From: Linnemannia elongata
Taxonomy: Eukaryota > Mortierellomycota > Mortierellomycetes > Mortierellales > Mortierellaceae
Direction: 5' to 3'
Assembly (NCBI GenBank): GCA_036320915.1
Contig: JAXBDG010000019.1
Location: forward strand, 124,001 to 188,000
DNA length: 64,000 nt
The notes beneath the pieces were generated by a model. That model saw only the letters and a program-made list of their open reading frames with translations, was not told where the DNA came from and made no database searches. Positions within the stretch are counted from its first letter, which is position 1. Every line of letters begins with the position of its first letter. Made by a program: the position numbers and the translations under genes. Shown piece after piece: positions 31,763 through 42,239 of this stretch.

Positions 31763-33454
31763 ATGTCAACCAACAACAACAACACCTCAGGAGGAGGAGA
31801 GGGCGCTGTCTCGGACCACGCCCTTGCAGAACGACTAGCAAAGCTCAAAGAAACAAGCGCTGCTGCAATGCCATCCAGGTAAAGACGAATTCTCATTTCA
31901 TTGAAGCTCTTCTTTCTCACGCGCGTCAAGGAAAGAACTCCCCCTCATTTTCGACAAGAAAACATCGTCTTGGCATCGTCTGATAAGTACCATTGCTGGC
32001 AAGGGATGGAGTTCAATGGATACACTCACCGCCGCCGCCGCTTGTTTTCTTCTCCTATCTACCACTTCTATCTCGATACAACGTCTCTCCCTCCCCCCAG
32101 AGTTTTCACTCACACCAACTCTTTTTTCTCATGACATCATTTTTTTTCCTTTAAACATAACCACATAACAGTGACCAGGATCTTGCCTTGCACTTCTCAA
32201 AGGTCTTTGGTCATTCGCCTGCCGCGACTCACCTCAGCCCACCACCTCAGGAAGGGTCACAGTACCAATGGGGACAAAACGGGAACACCAACAACAATAG
32301 CAACAACGAGAAGAGTTCACTAAGCCCTGGTGGGTCTGTCCCTATGGATGTCCTGGGGTCTGCGGCGTCTCAAAAGTCCATGTCGTCGTATTTTATCCCA
32401 AAGGACTCTGTGCTCGACCAAGACGAGGTGCGTTTCCCATTGTTTATACAGTATATCATACTTAACATTTGCAATCTAGAAGTGCGTAACCTGATGATGG
32501 TCCGTTCGTTTTCTGTGTGAATGATGCATTATAGATTGACAAGATTTTGGCAGACTCTGAGGATTTGCTGGTGGACGGGAACGACCAGGACAACTTGGAC
32601 TTTCTGGACGACTTGGATACGCTCAGCCCCGGTCAGAAGCAAGAGCTCAAAGCGACACTGTCCAACAACAGCAATAATAATAAGGAGGCGGGAGATGTAC
32701 AGGGACTTGATGATGTGACCAAGGACTTGGAAAAAACTCTTTCAAAGTTCCTCCAGAACCATCAACCGCCCGCAACAGCTTTCCACGACCATCATAGTCA
32801 TCATGATAGTTCTCAGTATAATGATGAGGGTCAAGAATCAAAGCAGGATCGAGCTTTTGGTGACCAATTGGATCGAATGGCGGGAGTGTCAATTTCAACG
32901 GACAGAGGCGGTTTCGAAGGTGGCGATGATGATGAAGCGTCTCGGTTGATCACGCAGTTGAGGGAGGAAGCTCAGTTGGAATCCAAGTATGGGAACCTGG
33001 ACGAAGCACGGATGAAGGACTTGCATTCCAGGAATGAGGACCTCAAGAAGGGTATGCAGGGCTTGTCGTCTGTTCGGTCTAATGCCTCCAAGGCATCGTC
33101 AACAGATACCGATGGATTGGGTCCTCCACCTGCCGCGGTTGGACTGGACGAGTTGCGGTCTGGAGGCATTGATGATAATGAGAACCCAGACAACTGGTGC
33201 TGTAAGTATTCATTTGTGTGACTCTGTCGACTTCTTTACATGAGAATTTTGCCACGTAGTCTGTGTCTCTCATTGAAATTTTATCCATTTGCTTATTAGG
33301 TATGTGCAATGAGGATGCTACGTGGACATGTCCAGGATGCGACAACGACAACTACTGCGAAGAGTGTTTCCGGGAGAGTCATATCGGACCAGAAGCCGAC
33401 TGGGAGATGAAGAAGCATCGTCCAAGACCCTTTGTTAAGGCCTCTGCGAAATAA
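31763..33454 (+). CDS. ANCHR/ZFYVE19-like protein with C-terminal B-box-type zinc finger
   Basis: Four exons (31763-31878, 32172-32427, 32535-33201, 33300-33454) give 397 residues. The C-terminus carries the zinc-binding pattern WCCMCNEDATWTCPGCDNDNY then CEECFRESHIG, followed by KKHRPRPF. This is very close to the end of human ZFYVE19 (ANCHR), a regulator that holds VPS4 in the abscission (NoCut) checkpoint. Short amphipathic motifs LAERLAKLKE (near residue 20) and DLALHFSKVFG (near residue 41) resemble the MIM-type motifs by which ANCHR binds VPS4. Two acidic and helical segments lie between (LLVDGNDQDNLDFLDDLD; LITQLREEAQLESKY). The vertebrate N-terminal FYVE finger is absent. The upstream in-frame ATG at 31673 lies in leader-like sequence, so the ATG of MSTNNN is preferred. 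Role in ESCRT or late cytokinesis is inferred. Confidence 0.75.
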
Positions 33455-33541
33455 TAAATCAACGTAAGCAATTGATCAGCCTGGACAAAATTTGGCATGT
33501 ATATTTTGTCATACATAATAGAAAAAGGAGCAAAAAATAAT

Positions 33542-35686
33542 CTACACGCAATGGTTGGGGCTGTTGCAGCTGCTGTTTCTGCCGCTATTGCTTGCGTCGA
33601 GGTGTAGGGCAATCATATCTTGAATGGCCCGGTTCTCATCTTGCTCCATTGCCCGCAACACAGCAAGTCCTGTCACTTCACCCGTCGCGTGGGCTCGACT
33701 CTTCAAGTGTCTCTTCAACAATGCCTCTGTCGTAAACCGTCGATTGCAACTAGAACCAGGGACTTGACAAGCAAAGGGCACCTTGGTCACCTCGTCCTCG
33801 TCATCAAAGCCAGCCAGGGCGTCAATGACATCAAACTCGAGTGCATCGCTCCTTTTTTTGCGTTTCATCTTTGGGTTTGTGTGGCGATTGTGGATGTGTC
33901 GTTCCAGAACGTGTTTGAAGGAAAAGGCCTGGCCGCAATCCTCGTACTCGCACTTGAATTGAGGTGGACCTGATGGGCTCGGATGAGAAGCTTTCACATG
34001 TGTCGCCAACGTCCGCTCCTATCCATGTCAAAGCGAAGGAATGTCAATTATTTGCAAGTCATTATTAATCTAGTTGCACCTTGTGGATCAGCTACGTGTA
34101 AAATAGCTCACTTACGGTGGAGAAGACTTTCTGACACCCTTCGACTGTACAGGGGACTTCTGGTCGAGAGACATCATGGATCTTGATGTGAGCACTCAGG
34201 TTCCTCTTCAGGATCGCCTTGCCGCAGATATCACATTGAGTCGTCTTGTGATCGATCTTAGTATGCTTCTGGAGTAAGGACCATTTAATAAAGTACTCTC
34301 CACATCCAGGATACGCACAAGCATACCGTTTCGTTTCTAATTGATCCGATACAAAAGACATGTCAGAAATAACCCTTAGTCGTATTTAGGTGAAAAGAAA
34401 TTAAAGGACTGCACAACATTGCAACTGATGGACCTACGAGAGTGTTGAAGAGAATGTTTCCGGAGTTTGCTCGGCGTCTGATAGCTCTTGTCGCATCCTT
34501 CTGCAGGACAGGGGTATGGTTTCCGTCCCTCATGAGCCATACAGATATGCGCCTTTAGCTTTTGATGTTTCGTAAACCGCTTCAAACAACCCTCCCAAGT
34601 GCAAGCGTACGGTCGAGCTGTCCTAATTTCCTCCGCAAGTCGATCTCCTCCCTCTGAACAAACTGACATCGCCCGTCGTGATCCTGGTGTATCATACGAA
34701 TCGTCTGACGAGTCGCCCGAGAGATATCCTGACAATGAGCCAGATCGTGTCCTTGAGTGTCGCTGATTCAAGGAAGAGGTTGGAGAAGGTGGGGCACTGC
34801 TAAGGAGCGCATTCGTAGCCAATAGCGGGTCAGCAAGTTCTGGATGCGTCTTGAAATGACGAGCTAGCTTGTCCTGTGTGTGGAAGGCACTGGTGCATCC
34901 TGGTTGTGGACAGATAAAGTCTCGAGCGCCGCCGTGTTGACTCTTGTGATGAGTTGCAAGATGGGCTTCTCGGCGGAAGCTTGCGTTACATGTTGGTTCT
35001 TGGCACTTGAATGGGCGCTACGAGCATAGGAGGGATACATCTGAGAATTAGTAGGATAATCCGAGGAAAGTGGATTGTTGCGTCTTTTCATTGAGCAAAG
35101 TATAGCCTACCTCTCCTGAGTGAACGAGTTCGTGCTCTACAAGTCGTGATGGTTTGGTGTAAGCCTTTTCGCATCCTGGGTACTGACAGACAAAAGACTT
35201 TGTTCTCGACAAATGTGGTCCCTTGGCGGCAAGTGAGCAGCTGGGTCCCGTACGACCTTCGAGTGATGCATTAGAAGTGGGGTATATTGGTTCAGCCTGA
35301 TGTTCTTCAGAGTCAAATCCGTCTTGATGATATGAACGGTCGTCTGTCGTAGGATTGTCGAGATCAAGTTTCCGTCGCTTCATACCCCCCTCTGAGGGTT
35401 TCGAAGAAGCTTGACTGGTAGGCGAGGGTTCGTCTTGTGCATGCAGAGGCGTTGTATGTGGTGATGATGGAGTAGAAGCAACAGTGCTGTTTGATCCGCT
35501 AGCTTGCGAAGGTTGACTGCTGGCCCTGCTGTTGGTGCTGTTGGTGCTGTTTGTGCTGTTGTTGTTGGGTGATCTCTTCACCGACGACAGCCAAAGTTGC
35601 ATTACACGCCTCGCATCAGCGTGAGATTTGTTTGATGTGTCGTCATTGTCGAAAGTTGATTCCCGTTTCCTTCTCGTTGTTGACAT
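33542..35686 (-). CDS. Transcription factor IIIA (ten C2H2 zinc fingers)
   Basis: TFIIIA binds the internal control region of 5S rRNA genes, recruits TFIIIC/TFIIIB and also binds 5S rRNA. Four exons (35686-35111, 35017-34438, 34336-34116, 34018-33542) give 617 residues. A disordered Ser/Asn-rich N-terminus of about 160 residues (with a KRRK nuclear signal) precedes finger 1 (VCQYPGCEKAYTKPSRLVEH). Fingers 2 and 3 follow, then an insertion of about 65 Ser-rich residues. Fingers 4-5 (YACTWEGC, YPCPAEGC), 6 (YACAYPGC), 7 (the short CDICGKAILKRNLSAHIKIH), 8, 9 and 10 complete the set. The TxxPxxC-like spacing and the short seventh finger are typical of TFIIIA, and ten fingers match S. pombe Sfc2. 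An upstream in-frame ATG at 35740 is possible. No 5S gene was seen in the window. Confidence 0.85.
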
Positions 35687-35907
35687 CGTGGAGGCGGTTC
35701 CTGATTGGATGAGTTCAGGAGAAATGGTTGTTTGTAGCATTACATGAGAAAGAAAGAAAGAAAGGGAACGAGGAGAGGAGTGAAGATCTCCTTCACCCTG
35801 CATCCTAAAAAAAAAAAAAAAAAAAAAAATGAAAATGTGACTGTTTCTGGGTTTGCTTTGGGCGGAGCAGCACAAGAGAAAAGACGGGGTAAATAATGCT
35901 TTATTTG
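35687..35907. promoter_or_regulatory. TFIIIA promoter with A23 run
   Basis: A 23-nt A run at 35807-35829 (T on the coding strand) and an AAAG microsatellite lie within 150 bp upstream of the TFIIIA start. The remaining bases are 3' UTR of the gene to the right. Confidence 0.5.
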
Positions 35908-37101
35908 TTACAGACCATCGTCAGACTCTTCGGCCACAAACATGTCGTCGTCTGCATAGCTTTCCACGCCAAAGCCCTCAATGTCAAGCGATTCCTGTCT
36001 CACATTGCTAAAGTCAATTGCTCCAACTCTTGGGTTGACAATCAGTGAGTTCCTATCCGGTTGTAAAACGCAAGTTGAAATAGTCAGTCATCCATGCGGT
36101 TAAGAATCGATTCCAGATACCAATTGCTTTCTCCAAGGTGTCCAATTGCAAACGACAGTTCAAAAGAAAGATGACATACTTCTTGATCATGGTGTAGAGT
36201 CTCCAGCTTTGAACTGCGTTTCTGAGGATGAGGAGAATTGTGTCCAGAACTTCCTCTGCTTCATGTCCCGAACCACATCCTTGAAGGACCAAAATCAGCG
36301 TGATGAAGCAAAACAGCACGAGAATAATATCGAGAATGTTGGCCGTAGATCTCCAGTAGTTCTAATTTGGTAGTCCGTGCAAGCATCGAAAAAAAAGCGA
36401 TCAGTAATAAGATGAGATGCGAGATTAGTCATGGTCAAAGAAGTGCGACCCGAGAAAAAAAAAAAGACGAAGACATAAACATCGGTGATGCGCAAAGAAC
36501 AAGAGACAAACTCAAGAAACCTTATCAATCTGCGCATAATGATGGTGTGTTTACCTTTCCAAGGGCTGTCAATCGCAGCGCGACTTCAGCAATCATGGTG
36601 CCGTTGATAATGGACTCCAACACTATGAAGAGCGATGAACTGGAACAGCCTTGATGAAAGGAGAGAAAGATGGACCAGACACTGAGAATCGCCATGATAA
36701 GGTAAAGGATCATGTAGAACTTTGAATAGATGATCCTGTTGGCGAGGTTTTGGAATACTTCGCGTCTTGACAAGCTGTGATGGCTCCGCAGGGCTGGAAT
36801 AGACCCTGTCTGGTCGCTAATTTAGGTGTAAAGGAAATATCCGATGATTAATACGGCAAGAGAGAGAGAGGGGGGAGAGAGAGAGTATCCGGATGATGAT
36901 AGATATTATCGTCTCGGGCTGTTCAGTAGAGGATGAGCGACTGAAGAGGGAGGGAGGGAAAAGAAGTGGGTCATGGGCCCAGCTGGGCTGGAATAGGCTG
37001 GACAAGGGGAAGCGCAGGGCTGAAAGGCGAAGTAAAGAGCGCCAAGACCGAAGGAATATATATGTTTGCTACCTGAGGATGGTATACTGGGTATGGTCCA
37101 T
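35908..37101 (-). CDS. Small membrane protein with a stand-alone voltage-sensor-like (ion transport) domain
   Basis: Four exons (37101-37073, 36816-36555, 36361-36180, 36052-35908) give 205 residues. Exon 1 encodes only nine residues plus a split Ser codon. Four transmembrane helices follow the voltage-sensor plan. S1 is FYMILYLIMAILSVWSIFLS. S2 is LFIVLESIINGTMIAEVALR, with the usual Glu...Glu...Arg spacing. S3 is ANILDIILVLFCFITLILV, with the conserved Asn and Asp. S4-like LLILRNAVQSWRLYTMIKK has only two arginines and then lysines. There is no pore helix pair. The tail is acidic, ending DDDMFVAEESDDGL. I recall similar short ion-transport-domain proteins across fungi without known function. 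It could be a voltage-sensor or proton-pathway protein; the S4 is weaker than that of Hv1, so channel activity is not claimed. Confidence 0.72.
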
Positions 37102-37835
37102 CGTTGCTGTTGTTGTTGGTGTGTTTGTGTGTTGGTTGATGAGGAGGCTGATGTCTGGTGGTTGGATTGACGATTAAGTTTTGGCGTGGCGAGTGCTGAG
37201 CGAGATGGCGGTTGAGAAAGAACGTGTATGAAAGATGAACCTCCGAGGTTTTAAAAAAAGAACTGGTCGTGACTGTCTTTGTGAATGAGGCTGCTGTTTC
37301 CTACGGCGTGTTTTGTCGAGGCTTGTGGACAAGGCACGGGTTGGCTTTGACCTTGTGGCCCATGGGTCAAACAACAAAGTGATGATAGCAACTGTGAATA
37401 CGAAGAGAAAAACTTTTTGTCTTTCTTGCCCCTCTTTTCTATTTTGTCATTGTTATGGCCAAGGAAAGGAAGGAGCTGTCGGTCGCTGGAACTACTCTTT
37501 CGAAAAGCTGCAGGGTCAGTCAAGATAGTTTTCTTCAGCAAAGTTTCCGTTGAATCTGCAAGGGTGGGACAACTGGAAGCAAAGAAGCAGAGAGATAGAG
37601 AGGTGGTGTGCCCTTTCAGAAATGAACCTACATGGATCAATGAACAGCCGAGGATGAGAGCCTGCACTTGTTTTTTTCTTCCCTTTTTCCCTTTTCCCAT
37701 TCATGTAGTTGTCATTGCTCTCTTGCCAGACTACGTATGGCACAACTGTCCAACTGTCAACAGGGAACAGTAATAATACCGATAAAAATGAATGGGCATG
37801 GACCAGTCAATCCAGTCCGATCGAAGAAAGAGGGA

Positions 37836-37869
<34 letters not shown>

Positions 37870-38242
37870 AAGGGCAGACGAGTCGATGATGAATGGTGTC
37901 TCTGTCTGGATCGCATTTTGTTAAAGCCTTGACCTTAATTAGAACAGAGTACCTGTTTGTCCTCTCTCTCTTTCCTTTCCTTCTTTCTTCCTCTTTCTCT
38001 CTCTCTCTGTCTCTTCTCTTTCTCTTCTTCTCTTTCTCTTCTTCTCCCTTTTCCTCTCACCCCCACAACCCTCTTTCCTCTCCCCTCCTCTCCCACCCTT
38101 TTGGAGTGCTATTCTTCTTTTCCCTACCACTCCAACCCTCTCGCAACCGTCCTCTTCCTCTTCTCTCCCTCCTCCCTACTCCCATTTTTATACTTTCCAT
38201 TCATTCCCCTTTAGAGTCCTTTCATTCCTTCGCTCATTCACA
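37102..38242. promoter_or_regulatory. Divergent promoter with A31 run and CT-rich leader
   Basis: A 31-nt A run lies at 37838-37868. From about 37955 to 38242 the plus strand is nearly all C/T and leads into the ATG at 38243. No gene is visible. Confidence 0.55.
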
Positions 38243-41200
38243 ATGGCTGATCAGACAACACTGATCCTCAACAGCTCTACAAAAGAACAAACAAGTGGGC
38301 AGAGCTCACCCGCTGGGTCGTCCACCGAAGACCTCGAGGACTCTGTCTTGAACTTTCGTCCTCACCACCTCAGACCCCAGGACCTCAAACATGCGCATTC
38401 ATTCTCTTCAGTCTCCTCCTATGAAAACTCTGAGGTCGATGAGGACGAGGACAAGGCCGACCGAGATAACTCCTCGTCCGATCCCTCCTCCCCTTCCACT
38501 CTTCACCAAGCCAACGCAAAGACATTTGCCCCCTCAGCCTCATCTCCCTTGGCAAAATCGCACACAAGGCCGCAGGAGCAGCGCCCAGGTGGCGGAACTC
38601 TACTCCGACCAGCGGGAAAGGCCCACGACTGGTACGCCGGAGGAAGAGTCACCTCTCATGGTCGTTGGTTCCGCGACTCACAAAACAGGACACTGTTGAT
38701 GAGAGGTGTCAACCTCTGCGGCAACTCCAAGCTCCCTACCACTCCCAATGGCAGCACTCACCTGAATGAAGGCTTTTTTGATCATCGGAACGTGTGCTTC
38801 CTCGGTCGACCCTTCCCTCGCGATCAGGCTGACGAGCACTTTTCGAGGCTCAAGCGATGGGGGCTGACCTTTGTTCGCCTGCTCGTCCCATGGGAGGCAC
38901 TTGAGCATTCTGGACCGTAAGTCGGGATGATTCATTTACTGTGGTTGTGAAGTGACCTTGCTTTTTATTTATCTTATTGTTGTGGTTCTGATTTGCGGTC
39001 ATTCTCGATTTTCCCGCCAGCAGGGGCTGTATTGTTCTGTTAACACCATCTTGTAGCTCTCCCTCCTCAGATCGATTTTTTTTTTTTTTTTTTTTTTTTT
39101 TTGTGTCCACTCATCTGTGCGCAAAAGCAATCGGTGTAAATTAAGAAAAAGGGCTCGCGTGCTGTGCGAGGACATACTGGAAATGGGAAATGCAGCTGAG
39201 AGGACATTAGGGGCGTGGTAGGATGGAGGAAGTAAGGGTTTAAGAACTTGTCTTTAGCACGCCATGCTCCAAAAGATTACTCACACCCCCCTTATTTTCC
39301 CTCCCTTTCCCCTCCCTCCCGCTTTAATGTACTTAGAGGTATCTACGACGAAAAGTTCATCGACTCATTGATCGAGCTGATCGGACTTATGCCAAAGTAC
39401 GGCATTAAGTGCTTCATCGATCCCCATCAGGACTGCTGGTCACGATTCTCTGGTGGATCAGGAGCGCCAGGATGGACCTTCGAGGCCGCTGGTCTGGACC
39501 TCAGAAAGTTCAAAACAACAGGTGCCGCCTATGTTCACAACACCAACCAAGACGCGGGAGACTCGCCACCCATGGTCTGGCCCACTAACTATACCAAACT
39601 CGCCGCTAGCACTATGTTCACACTCTTCTGGGCTGGAGATACCTTTGCACCCAACAAGATGTACCAAGGTGAATCCATCCAACAGTTCTTGCAGAACCGG
39701 TATCTTGAGTGCTACCGCCACCTTGCCAAGTAAGGAACTGTTTCATTGAATGCTGCAGGATACAAAAAAGGAGTTGAGCACAATGGTGAGATCATCCCTT
39801 TAACGTCGCTTATCTCATGCCTCCGTAGACGATTGAGCCGTCTCGATGCAGTGGTTGGATTCGAAGTTATGAACGAGCCTCAGTAAGTTCCACGCACTTT
39901 GATTAAGGTTGTCATTTGTTACCTTCTCCAAGGAATTGAATCTAATGCTTATAGTACTTTATTCACCTATTAGTCCCGGTTATGTAGGCCTCAAAAACCT
40001 CAATCGTTATGACTTCAACTCGAACCTCTTCTTTGGAGACTCGCCTTCAGCCCTGGAATCTTTTGCGCTCGGCGATGGCATGGCACTGCCAATTGAAGTG
40101 TGGGTCAAGTCATGGCCCTTCCCAACCAAGAAGGAGCGGACCAGAATCATCAATGCCGGGAAGGAATCCGTGTGGCTTGAAGGAGAGTGTCTTTGGAGAC
40201 AGCATGGCGTCTGGAGTGTGAACGAAAAGACAGGAAAGCCTCGCTTGGACCGCCCTGACTACTTTACTAAAGATCCAAACACTGGAGAAAAACTGGATTT
40301 CAACCGCTTTTACCTGGATTTTGTCAACAGATACTCGCGAGCGATCCAGAGCGTGCTCCCCTCTGCTTTCATCTTTGTCGGACCAATCCCCAATGAGCCT
40401 GCACCTGTCTGGACTCCTGGAGACCATGAAGACAACATTGTCTACGCCCCTCATTGGTACGATCTGCACTCGATCTTCAACAAGTCCTTCGATGGCCGTA
40501 TTACCCACGATGTGCAGAGTCTCAGCAAGGTAAGACCAAAGTGCCTATTCGATGGCAGTTTGATTTAGCATTTATAGGCAGCAAACCTGACATAACATGT
40601 TTTTTTTTGTTCATACTCGGTTGGTAGGGCAAAAATGTGTTCTCGGCGACTTACTTTGGATTGAAGGGTGCCAAGAAGAACTATCATGGACAACTGGCAA
40701 ACGTCCTCAGGCTCGGATTGCAGAACGTTGGCACAAAGCCTTGCTTGGTTGGAGAGTGCGGTATTCCTATGGATATTAATCAGAGGGCGGCCTTCATGAG
40801 CGGCGACTATGGATATCATGCCAAGTTCTTGGATGCCGTTTTGTCAGCAATGGAATCCAACCTCCTCAGCTTCACGTATGTGACGCTTTGGCAACCTTCA
40901 TGTTTTGTGAGGAGCCGTCAATGACAACATAGTAACTCACATCGATCTATTTTCTTGTGCCACTAGGCTGTGGAACTATAACGCGACAAACGACAACACT
41001 TACGGTGATCACTGGAACGGCGAGGACTTTTCGATCTTTTCTCTGGACTCGCCTCAGCCTTCTCCTCGTGTTAGCGAGGGGGGCTTCCCGGTGGGTGGGG
41101 TGAAGCCCAGTTTGAGACAGGAAGCGCCCAACTTTACGAAGGAGGTCATTAGAAGAGCAGCTGCCCAACATACTGGAGGAGATTCAACCCTCAAGGATGA

Positions 41201-42031
41201 CTCTGCCAGCGATGCAACGCGAGGAGATAATGATGATGAAGAGGTTGCGACGATCATGAACGATGATTCTCCATTCGACCGGTCCTACTTTTGCTTTGAC
41301 CACGAATCAACCCATGACGACGGTCCTAACCATATTGAACACATTGGCGGTCGTGCCTTGGATGCCGTTGTTGTAAGTTTCTGTTACATGATCAGTGAAA
41401 AACTGGAACCTTGAACAAGTGACGCCATGATTATTAACTCGTCCCCTTACCCCTTTCTAATCAATAGCGGCCGTATGCCGCCAAGGTTGCAGGTGAGCCT
41501 CTCTCAAGCAACTTTGATTTCAACACGCTCCAGTACACATTCCGATACTGCAACTACACAGAGACGCCAGTCCCACTTGTTCATGTGTCGAACCCCGAGC
41601 AGTCCAGCAGATCCTTTGGTGGTTCCTCGGATTCATTGGAATCCTCCTCGAGCGAAAACAACAAGGATGGCGATTTGTCTCCCACCACATATCTGGAGCA
41701 GAGTTCGGACCTGTTTGGGCACCCATCTGAGGGCACTGTGTTGATGTTTGAGACAGAGGTGTTTATTCCATCGTTCCATTACGATGATACTGGTTTGGAG
41801 ATTCTTGTAAGTGATGGTGACTGGCGGTATGTGAAGGAACGGCAAACGTTGTACTACCGACACAAGGACATGGAGCCAGGAGCAGTGCACACGATTCGAA
41901 TCAAGCCCCGGAGCATGCTGGCGGGTGGGGCCACCAGCAAGGTGATTGAGGGGTCACGATCGTCACGATCTGTGCCTGGCAACAAGCCCGAGTCGGACCC
42001 TAATTGTGTCTCATCCTGCAGTATAATGTAG
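38243..42031 (+). CDS. EGH1: GH5_12 steryl-beta-glucosidase / glucocerebrosidase (Egh1/EGCrP2-like) with C-terminal CaaX box
   Basis: Retaining beta-glucosidase family that removes glucose from ergosteryl glucoside (S. cerevisiae Egh1, Cryptococcus EGCrP2) and related glycolipids. Seven exons (38243-38916, 39337-39729, 39829-39882, 39974-40529, 40628-40875, 40967-41372, 41468-42031) give 964 residues. A disordered acidic N-terminus of about 125 residues precedes RWFRDSQNRTLLMRGVNLCGNSKLP, which opens the TIM barrel. The catalytic acid/base Glu is in GFEVMNEP (exon 3). The nucleophile Glu is in CLVGECGIPMD (exon 5). CFIDPHQDCWSRFSGGSGAPGWT and TLWNYNATNDNTYGDHWNGEDFSIFS are family hallmarks. 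A Ser/Asp-rich linker leads to the C-terminal beta domain (GTVLMFETEVFIPSFHYDDT). The last residues are NCVSSCSIM, a CaaX-type end. There is no signal peptide, so the protein is cytosolic, as its relatives are. RAD7 follows about 200 bp downstream on the same strand. Confidence 0.9.
39076..39102 (+). repeat. T27 homopolymer inside EGH1-like intron 1
   Basis: A run of 27 T lies in the 420-bp first intron, about 235 bp before the acceptor. Confidence 0.9.
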
Positions 42032-42239
42032 ATGTCTTCTCTGCGCAAAATAAAAAAAAATGCTGACTGTGAAAAAATGTCATTTTGGTGGCAACAACTG
42101 TCAAAGGGCCTCTCTTTATCCTTGCCTTGTGCTCTCTTTTTCCTTTCCTTTCATCTCTTCCCTCTTTTTTTTTTTTTTTTTTTTTTTTCTCATTCGACGC
42201 TCTGCTCTCATCCTCACACTTGTTCATTTCACCCACACC

